Assembly (NCBI RefSeq): GCF_027925155.1
Contig: NZ_BSDY01000001.1
Location: forward strand, 246,822 to 310,821
Reading direction: 5' to 3'
From: Propionigenium maris DSM 9537
GTDB lineage: Bacteria; Fusobacteriota; Fusobacteriia; Fusobacteriales; Fusobacteriaceae
DNA: 64,000 nt
Made by a program: the position numbers and the translations under genes. The notes below the pieces were generated by a model. That model worked only from the letters and a program-made list of their open reading frames with translations, was not told the DNA's origin and made no database searches. Of this stretch, positions 34,071 through 41,883 are shown one piece after another. Every line of letters starts with the position of its first letter. Position 1 is the first letter of the stretch.

Positions 34071-34156
34071 CTCATAGGACATTAACAATTAAATAGTATT
34101 TTAGGCATAATCAGGTCTTAGAAACCTAAAAATTTTGGTTAAAAAGGAGATTAATT

Positions 34157-35059
34157 ATGAACAAAAAAGTAATCACATTAGTAGGAACATTTATCTTAGC
34201 ATCTGGAGCAATGGCAGCAACTTCCCCATCACAAGCTGATATACAAAAGCAATTAGATTCAATGAATAAGGCAGCTAATGCACAAAATGGAAGGATTCAA
34301 GCTTTTAACAACGCACACATCCCTTATGCTGCAGGGCAGCTTTCAGCTACACACATTGTTAATGGGATACCAGTACCACCAAAGCCAACACAACCAGTAG
34401 TAGCTCCACCTCAAGTAGTATCTACAGGGGCAGTAGCTACAGCTCAACCTGCAGTATCCCCAATATTAACACCAACCCTTAAGCCTAATTTAGTACCTAA
34501 CAAAGTACCTATGGCTATACCTACAGCTACTCCTGCATTAACACCAACCCTTAAGCCTACTTTAGCACCTACTTTAGCACCTAATAAAGTACCTACAGCT
34601 CAACCTACAGGAACTCCAGTAGCCACTCCTACAATTGCAGGATCTACAACTGGAGGATCTACAGCAGCTTTAGAAGCTGACATAGCAGCTATAAATCAAA
34701 ATCAGATTGCTGAGAATAAGTCAGTAAGATCTAACACGCACAACATAGAATCAAATGCACAAGCAATAAAAACAAACAAGGATGCTATTGCTAAGAATGC
34801 AGAGGAGATCAAGGATAACAATGAGGAAGCAATGAGAGGAGTATCTCAGGCTATGGCTATGAGTGCTATCAAGTATGATGGTATCCAGGAAGGACACTTC
34901 TCAATAGGTGCAGGAGTAGGGTCTTATGACGATCAAACATCTGTAGCAGTTGGTACTGCATACAAGGTCAGCGACTCCCTATTAGTAAATGCTGCAGTGT
35001 CTGGAACAGATAGAGATGAGACATTCGGATACTCTACAGGAGTAAGCTACAACTTCTAA
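34157..35059 (+). CDS. Trimeric autotransporter adhesin with YadA-like anchor
   Basis: 300 aa; signal peptide about 1-20 (ASGAMAA). Residues ~75-165 are a Pro/Thr/Ala-rich tract of near repeats (TPTLKP, VPNKVP, LAPT). A coiled-coil stalk lies around 175-225 (INQNQIAENKSVRSNTHNIE). The C-terminal ~75 residues form a YadA-like anchor ending GVSYNF. Short for the family and likely a small surface adhesin. ATG after AAAAAGGAG. An AACCTAAAAATTTTGGTT hairpin just upstream (34123-34140) may affect translation. Confidence 0.85.
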   Translation: MNKKVITLVGTFILASGAMAATSPSQADIQKQLDSMNKAANAQNGRIQAFNNAHIPYAAGQLSATHIVNGIPVPPKPTQPVVAPPQVVSTGAVATAQPAVSPILTPTLKPNLVPNKVPMAIPTATPALTPTLKPTLAPTLAPNKVPTAQPTGTPVATPTIAGSTTGGSTAALEADIAAINQNQIAENKSVRSNTHNIESNAQAIKTNKDAIAKNAEEIKDNNEEAMRGVSQAMAMSAIKYDGIQEGHFSIGAGVGSYDDQTSVAVGTAYKVSDSLLVNAAVSGTDRDETFGYSTGVSYNF

Positions 35060-35068
35060 TTTTAGTTT

Positions 35069-35087
35069 GGGGGATCTTCCCCCTTTC
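35069..35087 (+). terminator. Terminator-like hairpin after the adhesin
   Basis: GGGGGATCTTCCCCC then TTTCT; short T run. Confidence 0.55.
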
Positions 35088-35215
35088 TAAGATTTAATTA
35101 TGCCTAAAAATACTGTTTATTAAAAAAATTAATAAAAGTGTATTACACTAACATCTTTTAAGACGTATATTATTTGTGTGATATTTTCGCAAATAATAAC
35201 ATGGAAGGAGTATAA

Positions 35216-35798
35216 TGTACTGTATTAGCATTGAGGAACTTCTAAAACTCTATCATGTCTCAGTTGTTGCACTTGCCTTTGAGCAGAAGATCCAGGGTAC
35301 ACCACAGAAGATTCCTAGCACTTCCAGAATATATATCCTTTGATCTAAAGTGTAGTACCGCTACAGAATATTTTGATTATGTGGCAGATGTAAAAGGGGC
35401 TACAGATAAATTTACTGAGTTTATCACCCCTATTCTGGATAACTATAAATTCCAGGTAAAAAAGGAAAGGCAGGACTCTATTAAGGAGAAATTATCAGAT
35501 GGTAGAACTTGTAGAGTAACACTGGATAGTGGAGATGAAATCATATTCAGTAGTCCTAAGAGTGCCACAAAGGTAGCGGAGATCTGCAAGAAGATCTACC
35601 CAGGTCATAGAGCACTAGAGCCAGTGAAGTTTGTAGAGCTTCTAGGAAAGTGTAACAAAGAGGAAGCTAGCAACGAGAATAGATTCAGAGTCCGATGAAG
35701 TAACTTCAGGAAAGTTTGAGATGCGACTTTGCCATAATCACACTGTCGGACAGCCGGCAATCAAGGTCAGAGAGATTAATGTAGGCGGAAGGAAGTAA
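35216..35798 (+). pseudogene. Twice-frameshifted gene of unknown function
   Basis: ATG 35216 with GGAAGGAG starts YCISIEELLKLYHVSVVAL and stops at 35344. A second frame takes over near the ATATATAT run (35328-35336) and encodes ~115 well-formed residues (SFDLKCSTATEYFDYVADV ... VKFVELLGKCNKEEASNE). It stops at 35698, while a third frame continues SESDEVTSGKFEMRLCHNH to TAA 35796. One intact protein near 190 aa is implied. The T/A run suggests slippage mutation, but programmed shifting cannot be excluded. Not recognised. Confidence 0.6.
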
Positions 35799-35814
35799 AA
35801 TAATAATTAAGTAA

Positions 35815-35843
35815 AAGAGCTAGGGAAAATCCCTAGCTCTTTT
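35815..35843. terminator. Terminator after the frameshifted gene
   Basis: AAGAGCTAGGGA...TCCCTAGCTCTTTT hairpin with T run. Confidence 0.88.
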
Positions 35844-35943
35844 ATAATTAATAAGCTGTTTTTTAGCGAGTAGCCATAGACATTGAGAGAACCACTCATA
35901 GAGAACTAGAGCTATCTTTCACTATCGGTTCCTCCAGTTTAGT

Positions 35944-37167
35944 TTATGCTTCAGCTGTTATATATAACTTCCCTGGCTTGGTCATGTGGAAGTAATAAAA
36001 TACCGCCAGGATATACATTAGACCGACTGCCACGATACCAACTGAAATATCATTATATTTATCTATTGCTAACCCCATTATCATTAGTCCTATGGGAGTG
36101 AAACCCTGCATCGACACCTGTAGTATTGAAAAGAACCTTCCCTTGATCTCGGTATCCACAGTAGTGTGAAGGTGGCTCGAAAGAGGTGCATTGACTGCTG
36201 AATTGAATATCCCAAATATACTGGCAAGCAGGCAGGTAATCGTCAGGTAAATATTGAAGGGGAGTATCCGATTCCCGCCGAAGAAAAAGGTAAAGATAAC
36301 TATCTCAGCTGTTATAAAGAAGGCTATCCCTCTTCTAAAGTTATATCTTTTAATATATTTAACCATCAACAAACTACCAAGTAGGAACCCAAGCCCCATA
36401 AGGCTTTGGAAGTAACCGACATACTGATTACTTAAATTTAACACGTTGAGAATAAAGTATGGTATAAATACAGAAAAAATCGGAACAAAGAATAAGTTCA
36501 GTAAAACACCAAAACTCATCAGCCCAAATATATCGCTTTTACTCCTCAAAAACTCAGTCACAGGAACATAGGAATCCCACATGGCTTTAGGAGAGAGTGT
36601 AATCTTTTTATTATGAGTATTCGCAGGCTTATATTTAAGACAGAACTCGACTCCTGCTGACATAAGATAGGTTATTGAATTTAAAAGAAATATAAACTTC
36701 AATCCCACGAAACCATACAAAGTTACTGCCAATATCGGAGTAAATAACATTATAAAGTCCTGCATAGATCTGAATATACTGTTTTCTTTTTCTAGGTTGT
36801 CTTCAGAAGTTATTTCAGAGAATATAGCTGAACATGCTGAATCAAAGAATGTAGACATAGTTAAGACAATACACTGCATTAAGATAATAGCATTGGGTGT
36901 GAGATTTATAAATAGTGCAAAACCTCCAACCAACATAGCGTTGATCAGATCTGTCAGTATCATTATCTGTTTTCTGTTAAACTTATCAGCTACAATACCT
37001 CCCAGGGGAGTTAGCAACAATCTTATTAAGGTGAAATAAGTGGCCGCTTTACTCATAGCAAGGCCTGATCCAGTTACATTAAGTATATAGATCGGTATAA
37101 TAACAGTTTGCATATGGGATCCTATAGTACTGGTTCCCATTGATATCAAATACAATATAAAATTCAT
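35944..37167 (-). CDS. MFS efflux transporter (MFS_3 / macrolide-exporter type)
   Basis: 407 aa with about 12 membrane segments. The loop after TM2, GGIVADKFNRKQIMILTDLI, is the MFS signature in the form seen in MefA/EntS-like exporters. ATG after AAGGGAGGT. Substrate cannot be told from sequence: drug or siderophore export are both possible. Single gene; the spacer before it (37168-37546) is mostly non-coding. Confidence 0.85.
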   Translation of the reverse strand: MNFILYLISMGTSTIGSHMQTVIIPIYILNVTGSGLAMSKAATYFTLIRLLLTPLGGIVADKFNRKQIMILTDLINAMLVGGFALFINLTPNAIILMQCIVLTMSTFFDSACSAIFSEITSEDNLEKENSIFRSMQDFIMLFTPILAVTLYGFVGLKFIFLLNSITYLMSAGVEFCLKYKPANTHNKKITLSPKAMWDSYVPVTEFLRSKSDIFGLMSFGVLLNLFFVPIFSVFIPYFILNVLNLSNQYVGYFQSLMGLGFLLGSLLMVKYIKRYNFRRGIAFFITAEIVIFTFFFGGNRILPFNIYLTITCLLASIFGIFNSAVNAPLSSHLHTTVDTEIKGRFFSILQVSMQGFTPIGLMIMGLAIDKYNDISVGIVAVGLMYILAVFYYFHMTKPGKLYITAEA

Positions 37168-37546
37168 AGTACCTCCCTTCTGAGCTATCTGCCATACTCT
37201 TATTACTATGCAACTTATTCTAAGTCAACAAAAAAATACACATACTTAATTTTGAAAGTTATTGAAATTATAGAGGTATATTAAGTCCTAAAAATAGGAG
37301 AAGTATTATGTTTAGAAGGTTTGAGAATGTCAAAGTAGGGAGCGGGGCGGTGTAGAATCTATGATTAACAGGTTGAATAAGAATGTTAAAGTTGATGCAG
37401 CTATATCTTCTAAGCTCAGCAGAACCAGTGGTAAGGGTCTTATAGAAGGGACTGTGTTATTCAAAATAAATTTAAGTCTAAAAGTACAGAGAGACCGTTG
37501 TTTCCCAGAAATAATATATTTAACAGTGAAAATAATAGGAAGTGTA
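37168..37546. other. Spacer with decayed or doubtful small ORFs
   Basis: An AGGAG site at 37296 precedes an ATG at 37308 that stops after 15 codons. A 62-codon frame from 37361 has no ribosome site and unusual composition. I see no gene I would support; possibly a decayed gene. Confidence 0.35.
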
Positions 37547-37573
37547 TAAAAAAAGAGGAGCCGCCAGGCTCCT
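37547..37573 (-). terminator. Terminator for the 66-aa gene
   Basis: AGGAGCC-GCCA-GGCTCCT hairpin followed on the minus strand by a run of T. Confidence 0.8.
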
Positions 37574-37580
37574 TAAATTT

Positions 37581-37781
37581 TTATTCCTCTACTACCTTGT
37601 TCTCCACCTTTCTATGAACCTCTACCTTCCCCTTGCAGGATACCTCTTTAACATTTCCTTTGACTCTGACGTTCCCCTTGATATTTAGAGTATTCACGTC
37701 CCCCTCTATGACTATCTCCTGATCTCTGGCGATAATATTAATATCCTTCCCATTGTAATAGATTCCGTTTATCTTAACCAT
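37581..37781 (-). CDS. 66-aa beta-repeat protein, bactofilin-like
   Basis: ATG after AAAAAGGGGGGAT. The sequence is a short series of beta-strand repeats (EIVIEGDVNTLNIKGNVRVK, then GNVKEVSCKGKVEV), like one or two turns of a bactofilin beta-helix or a DUF342-type polymer-forming domain. Too short for a full bactofilin. Possibly a small cytoplasmic scaffold. Monocistronic. Confidence 0.6.
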   Translation of the reverse strand: MVKINGIYYNGKDINIIARDQEIVIEGDVNTLNIKGNVRVKGNVKEVSCKGKVEVHRKVENKVVEE

Positions 37782-38050
37782 ACAATCCCCCCTTTTTGAG
37801 AGTATACCCCTAAATTCTATAAAAATAAATAGTATTTTTTATTTAAAAGTATTATTTTTATAGGAAAAGAGGTAAGGTGTATAAATTGAGGAGTTATGAA
37901 GGATTATTAATAATATTTTCATGATCTTTTTATTTTTTTGTCACACTCCTGTCAAATTAAAGGTCTAATATATCATTATACTGAATATAGGGATGGTGGC
38001 TATATTGATAGTGATGGAAATATTTAATTTTATCTTTGGAGGTGTTGATT

Positions 38051-38161
38051 ATGAAAAAATTAAAGCAGATTTTTACCAGGTTAATCAGAAGTATAGGAAA
38101 GGAGAATGAGAAGAACTTTGGTAGTAAGAGGATAGACTGTTGCAACGTTAATAAAAAATAA
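38051..38161 (+). CDS. 36-aa basic small protein
   Basis: ATG with TTTGGAGGTGTTGATT, one of the best ribosome sites in this region. Amphipathic, Lys/Arg-rich N-terminal helix (MKKLKQIFTRLIRSIGKENE), ending IDCCNVNKK with paired cysteines. Followed by a terminator 20 bp on, so it looks like a genuine one-gene unit. Function unknown. Confidence 0.55.
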   Translation: MKKLKQIFTRLIRSIGKENEKNFGSKRIDCCNVNKK

Positions 38162-38181
38162 AAACTCTGCCCTCATTGCTT

Positions 38182-38202
38182 AAGCCCTTGGGGGCTTTTT
38201 TT
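38182..38202 (+). terminator. Terminator after the 36-aa gene
   Basis: AAGCCCTTGGGGGCTTTTTTT; short stem and seven T. Confidence 0.8.
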
Positions 38203-38440
38203 AATATCAGGCCAGCCTCTATCGAGGGCGGTGAGATCAATGGAAGTAAGTGTAAGGGAATTAGGTCTAAAAAAAGAGTTAATACTGTGAGGCAATGTTT
38301 TCATAGAACATAGCCTTTTTTAGTACTTTTTGAATGTATTTAGCATCAAAAATTACTTTGGAGTTGATTTAGTCAATTAACTTTGGGTGTAAAAAGGAGT
38401 ATGATTAGATGAGTTATCTAAAATTGTAGGGAGAACTTGT

Positions 38441-38610
38441 AAGAGATGTATTTTGCCTATAACAGCGGGAGCTATAGAGCAGCTGGTGATTAACAGTCGG
38501 AATATAATCCATGGTGTCATTTAACCCTGAGGTGTAGACGGTTATTGTTTTACATCCTAAAGAGTTTAAGTGTGAGGAGTGGGTTAGAGGTGGCCCGAGC
38601 CGAGCTCTTA
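38441..38610 (+). pseudogene. Decayed S24/LexA-type repressor 3' end, first copy
   Basis: DNA here parallels the clearer fragment at 39292-39504: GCTGGTGATTAACAGTCGGA versus the later copy's CTAGTGATCAACAACCAGA, then TCATTTAACCC..GAGGT and TTTTACA.CCTAA. All frames are broken by stops. A 16-codon frame at 38240 with a start is nearby. Together with the second copy it marks a lost phage immunity region. The remainder of 38203-38647 shows nothing else. Confidence 0.5.
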
Positions 38611-38647
38611 AAAACTAAAATTACTTTACTTGAAGGGAGATATAATA

Positions 38648-39055
38648 ATGAAGATTAAAAGTTTACATCATATATGTATTCAGACAAAGCAATACGAAAA
38701 ATCATTAAAATTCTATAATGAAATAATGGGATTTAAGATTATAAAGGAGACCGCTGATTTTCATGGAAGAGATTACAATACCTGGTTGGAACTGGGGAAT
38801 ATTATGATTGAGTTACAGACCCAGAAGAAAGGCAAACCCTTAAATGATTGGAGTTCTTTAAATGAGGGGCCTGTCCATTTTTGTTTTTTAGTGGAAGATA
38901 TTGAAGAAGCGTATCAGGAAATTAAAGATAAGGGCTATAAAGATTTTAAAGTTAAGAATGGTGAAGTGGTTTATAAAGTAGAAAATGGATATTTATTTAA
39001 GATAAAAGCTCCAGAGGGGACAGAGATTGAAATAAGGGATAATAGGAATATTTAG
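38648..39055 (+). CDS. VOC-family (glyoxalase-like) protein
   Basis: 135 aa from ATG 38648 (GGGAG 9 nt upstream); the in-frame TTG at 38630 is too early. Two beta-alpha-beta modules: IKSLHHICIQTKQYEKSLKF with the first metal His, and GPVHFCFLVEDIEEAYQEI, ending GTEIEIRD. Metal ligands His near residues 6-7, Glu near 60, His near 79 and Glu near 126-128 fit lactoylglutathione-lyase-like enzymes. Substrate unknown. Confidence 0.85.
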   Translation: MKIKSLHHICIQTKQYEKSLKFYNEIMGFKIIKETADFHGRDYNTWLELGNIMIELQTQKKGKPLNDWSSLNEGPVHFCFLVEDIEEAYQEIKDKGYKDFKVKNGEVVYKVENGYLFKIKAPEGTEIEIRDNRNI

Positions 39056-39090
39056 TTGTTTTAGTTATCGGAAAAGGGTTTGGGGGAGAA

Positions 39091-39291
39091 TTGAAAATTA
39101 AATCTTATAAGGAAGTTGTAGAAAGTTTTTATAAAAAGATTACCATTTGGAGAAGGTTAAGTTTAATTGAGTTACTCTTAATACTGGGTATAATAAGCAT
39201 GACCCTATTGGCTACTTTCATATTTAAATTGGCAACAGCAGGGAAGCTGACATGGGAGCATGTATTTTGGTTTAGTCTGTTTTTTAGATAA
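39091..39291 (+). CDS. 66-aa single-pass membrane protein
   Basis: TTG start with TTGGGGGAGAA. Basic N-terminus (KIKSYKEVVESFYKKITIWR), then a membrane helix (LLLILGIISMTLLATFIF). It ends directly against a repressor fragment, so it may itself be a hybrid or truncated frame. Function unknown. Confidence 0.45.
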   Translation: MKIKSYKEVVESFYKKITIWRRLSLIELLLILGIISMTLLATFIFKLATAGKLTWEHVFWFSLFFR

Positions 39292-39504
39292 AAAAGTATA
39301 GCGAAAGGAAAGAATAAAGAAGTATGTGTCTTTACCTATAATGGGGAGACATATATAAAGCAGCTAGTGATCAACAACCAGAATATAATTCAGCTTGTAT
39401 CATTTAATCCAGAGGTAGAGACTATTATCGTTTTACAGCCTAAGGAGCTGAAGTGTGAGGGAAGGTTAGAACTTGTCGGAGCAGAGTTGGTAGAGGAGAA
39501 TTGA
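39292..39504 (+). pseudogene. C-terminal fragment of an S24/LexA-type repressor
   Basis: 70 open codons without a start: VCVFTYNGETYIKQLVINN, then IIQLVSFNPEVETIIVLQP and EGRLELVGAEL. This is the end of a peptidase-S24 phage repressor (the strand containing YIKQL and the SFNP turn). The N-terminal DNA-binding domain and catalytic Ser are gone, so it cannot function. Second, better preserved copy of the 38441 remnant. Confidence 0.7.
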
Positions 39505-39518
39505 ATAAATGTATTTTA

Positions 39519-39548
39519 TGACTCTCTAGATTTTCTCTAGAGAGTCAT
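39519..39548 (+). terminator. Terminator after the repressor fragment
   Basis: ATGACTCTCTAGA-TTT-TCTCTAGAGAGTCAT hairpin, then TTGTTGTTTTT. The following 39549-39757 holds no gene. Confidence 0.7.
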
Positions 39549-39757
39549 TGTTGTTTTTGAAAAGGACTAACCAGTTAGAGTAACTTTAAAGAGGTCTTAA
39601 AATTCAAAAGTTCTTTAATAGAAACAACCGTAGAAAATTATCAATAAATTCTCATTTACTCTTCAGGAAACTGTAATTTTCTGTAAATACCTTTTTAAAA
39701 CTTATACTATATAATGTTCTAAGAATAAAGAGATATACATTACAGGGAGGAAGGCAG

Positions 39758-40030
39758 ATGTCCCACAGACTCATAGGCAACATACTTATATTACTGACAA
39801 CATTTTTTATTATCATCTCACCTACCCTGGCAGTATTGATCTGGCCGGACATTCCCGTGGACTGGTTCCTGTCCCTCACCCTTCTCAAGGGTTCGGTACT
39901 TGGAGCAGCCTCTCTTATCTTCTTTAATATCCTCATTAACATAAACAAGAGGGTGTACCTGAACCTCATATGGATAGTTCTGGCTATGATAGTGGCTTCA
40001 TCCTGGATCTATATGAGGGCTATGGCTTAG
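39758..40030 (+). CDS. 90-aa integral membrane protein
   Basis: ATG after ACAGGGAGGAAGGCAG. Three membrane segments at about 6-30, 38-60 and 66-86; the first could be read as a signal peptide but is followed by further hydrophobic stretches. No family recognised. GC content is higher than the flanks, closer to the core chromosome. Confidence 0.7.
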   Translation: MSHRLIGNILILLTTFFIIISPTLAVLIWPDIPVDWFLSLTLLKGSVLGAASLIFFNILININKRVYLNLIWIVLAMIVASSWIYMRAMA

Positions 40031-40240
40031 GAGGATGAGGGAGATCCCTTTAAAGTGGTTCAAAACTTAAATAAAATTAATTAACTTTTTTAGCAGAGAT
40101 GACGACTAAAAAGAGAATCTGTTGTTAACAGACCATTAGATTTTTTTCATAGGGTATCCACTATAGATGGATACCCCTCCCAGATAACAAGGGAAGGACC
40201 TTCCCTTAATTCTTATATATGAAACATAGTAATACCTCTC

Positions 40241-40281
40241 AAAAAGTGCAACTGGCTCCCCAATGGCTGGTTGCACTTTTT
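40241..40281. terminator. Terminator-like hairpin
   Basis: AAAAAGTGCAACTGGC faces GCTGGTTGCACTTTTT; works on both strands. No gene ends close by. Confidence 0.7.
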
Positions 40282-40386
40282 CATTTCCAGGTATTGCATC
40301 CGATTAGATGAAGGTGCTAGTATGGAATAGGGAGGGCGATAAATACCCTTATAAAACAACAAGGTTCTAGGGTGTTTCGTCCTCCG

Positions 40387-40416
40387 GGCAAACCTCAATG
40401 CGGGGTTTGCCTTTTA
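40387..40416 (+). terminator. Terminator-like hairpin
   Basis: GGCAAACC...GGTTTGCC then TTTTATA. Confidence 0.65.
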
Positions 40417-40575
40417 TATTAAACAGAGGGGCTGCAAGGATGGATTGGCTGTGGGGCAGAAACTATCAGGTATATAGAAGCGGTGAAGGAAAGACAGTGT
40501 CCGTGGGGAAAGGATAATATTGTTTAAGGTTACTTCAGGGGATAAAAGAGAAGTAAAAAAGTAATGTTTTAGATG

Positions 40576-40611
40576 AAAGGATACTCTAAATATTACAAGT
40601 ATCCTTTTTAT
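40576..40611. terminator. Terminator-like hairpin
   Basis: AAAGGATACT...AGTATCCTTTTTA, after the 25-codon ORF. Confidence 0.7.
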
Positions 40612-40685
40612 TTACAAGTGTTGATTTTTCAAAAAAAATGGGCTAAAGAATTAATAGAGCTAATTAGCAAAGGGGAGATGGTTTT

Positions 40686-40964
40686 ATGAAAAAAGTAGTA
40701 TTATTGAGCTCCTTCGACGATCTAGATTCGAGGGAGTTATGCATGGATGTATCCGACACGCTCAATGTGGGAGAAAGGGTGGTACTGGACTTCAAAGACA
40801 TCATCAACATTGATTTCACAGTACTTGAGTCTATGCTTATAAGGATATTAAATAGTGTGAAGTACCATGAAATTAAAGATAAGCTGAGTTTTAGGAACGC
40901 TGTTCCAAAGATAAGAAACTCCATAAATCATATTGTGATGGAGTATATAAAAGGAAGGATTTAA
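40686..40964 (+). CDS. STAS-like (DUF4325) protein
   Basis: 92 aa, ATG after AAGGGGAGATGG. VLLSSFDDLDSRELCMDV, then GERVVLDFKDIINIDFTVLE fits small STAS-like DUF4325 proteins, which are found in phage-associated and regulatory settings. No phosphorylatable Ser is obvious at the usual STAS place. Function unknown. Confidence 0.65.
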   Translation: MKKVVLLSSFDDLDSRELCMDVSDTLNVGERVVLDFKDIINIDFTVLESMLIRILNSVKYHEIKDKLSFRNAVPKIRNSINHIVMEYIKGRI

Positions 40965-41070
40965 ATAGAAAGACCCTTTAAAGGAGGAAAGATGAGACCT
41001 GGAGCATACATATGATATAGTTGGTTCTATTTTAAGGTCTTGTTTTATGTTTTTTAAAAGAGGTATGCAA

Positions 41071-41349
41071 ATGACTGTTTTTTTAACCGGGCTGGTAGTA
41101 CTGCTGTTTATATCGCTGTGTATCAAAAGGGCATTGCTGGCCAAGGAAGCTGCTTTAGAGACGACTGTTTCCTGTGTCGGAGTAAATAGTCATTGTTTTT
41201 CAGATGATAAAGTTGTTTATATATCTCATGCTAGTAAAAAGTATCATCGCCAAGGATGTCATTTTATATTAGATGAAGAAATGCCAATTAACGTGGATGA
41301 AGCTAAAAACCTAGGATTTTCTTCTTGTAAGGTTTGTAAACCAGAGTGA
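41071..41349 (+). CDS. Membrane-anchored protein with Ada-like Cys4/His metal site
   Basis: 92 aa from ATG 41071, 7 nt after AAAGAGGT; earlier in-frame ATGs lack a ribosome site. N-terminal membrane helix (FLTGLVVLLFISLCI). The C-terminal ~40 residues read SKKYHRQGCHFI ... A-NLGFSSCKVCKP, the YH-X-X-C...CxxC pattern seen in many secreted nuclease-associated and Ada-like zinc modules. Likely faces the periplasm. Role unknown. Confidence 0.7.
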   Translation: MTVFLTGLVVLLFISLCIKRALLAKEAALETTVSCVGVNSHCFSDDKVVYISHASKKYHRQGCHFILDEEMPINVDEAKNLGFSSCKVCKPE

Positions 41350-41389
41350 TATTTTGCGGGACAACTTTTACTAAAAGTTGGAGTTGATT

Positions 41390-41638
41390 ATGGCTGAAAT
41401 AAAGATCAAAGATGTAAGAACTGGAGAAGTACACTTATTAAAGTCATTTACAAAAACACAGTGTGGAATAAACATAAAAAAAGATGAAGCAAACTGGATT
41501 ATTGTTGGAAGTGAGGTTCCCGTCACTTGTGGAAAAAAACACTGCAGCTGCAGAAGGAAGGGCTTGAGGTTCAAAAGGCAGATCTATGACTATAACTTTG
41601 TCCCCTCCCCTTCAGAAATTTCCAAGTTGTATGGATAG
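41390..41638 (+). CDS. 82-aa cysteine-rich hypothetical protein
   Basis: ATG 41390 with GGAG 7 nt upstream. Core TKTQCGINIKKDEANWIIVG, then TCGKKHCSCRRKGLRF, so four cysteines that may bind zinc or form a small redox site. No signal peptide. The neighbour upstream is also a small Cys protein but on a separate ribosome site. Not recognised. Confidence 0.6.
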   Translation: MAEIKIKDVRTGEVHLLKSFTKTQCGINIKKDEANWIIVGSEVPVTCGKKHCSCRRKGLRFKRQIYDYNFVPSPSEISKLYG

Positions 41639-41646
41639 TATAGTGA

Positions 41647-41676
41647 AAAGACACTTTTTATAGGTGTCTTTTTTTT
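41647..41676. terminator. Terminator after the cysteine-rich gene
   Basis: AAAGACAC...GTGTCTTTTTTTT. Confidence 0.85.
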
Positions 41677-41883
41677 CGGCAGTTTTATTGTCCCTTTAGG
41701 TAAGGATGAGATGTATTTAACCAAGAGGTTCAAGGGGAAAAAAGGGAATAATCGATTAATAATATCTCTATATAATGGTCTGTATTTCGTATAAAAAGAA
41801 TTAAAATCTAACTTTTACATTTACTATTATACTTTTTTTTGATAATATATTTTAGCAATCAAACTAATTGGGAGGGGTTTATT

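Larger units (their letters stand above)
40031..40685. other. 655-bp spacer with hairpins
   Basis: Contains an inverted repeat GGGTATCCA...TGGATACCC (40152-40176, no T run) and three terminator-like hairpins listed separately. It also has a 25-codon ORF at 40440 (MDWLWGRNYQVYRSGEGK), whose start follows AGGGGCTGCAAGG. The ORF could be a gene remnant. No convincing gene otherwise. Confidence 0.45.

Noticed and set aside
37361..37549. 62-codon ORF as a gene
   Set aside because: No ribosome site, no domain, lies in a spacer next to a 15-codon aborted ORF; treated as non-coding or decayed.
40152..40176. GGGTATCCA palindrome as a terminator
   Set aside because: No T run on either strand.
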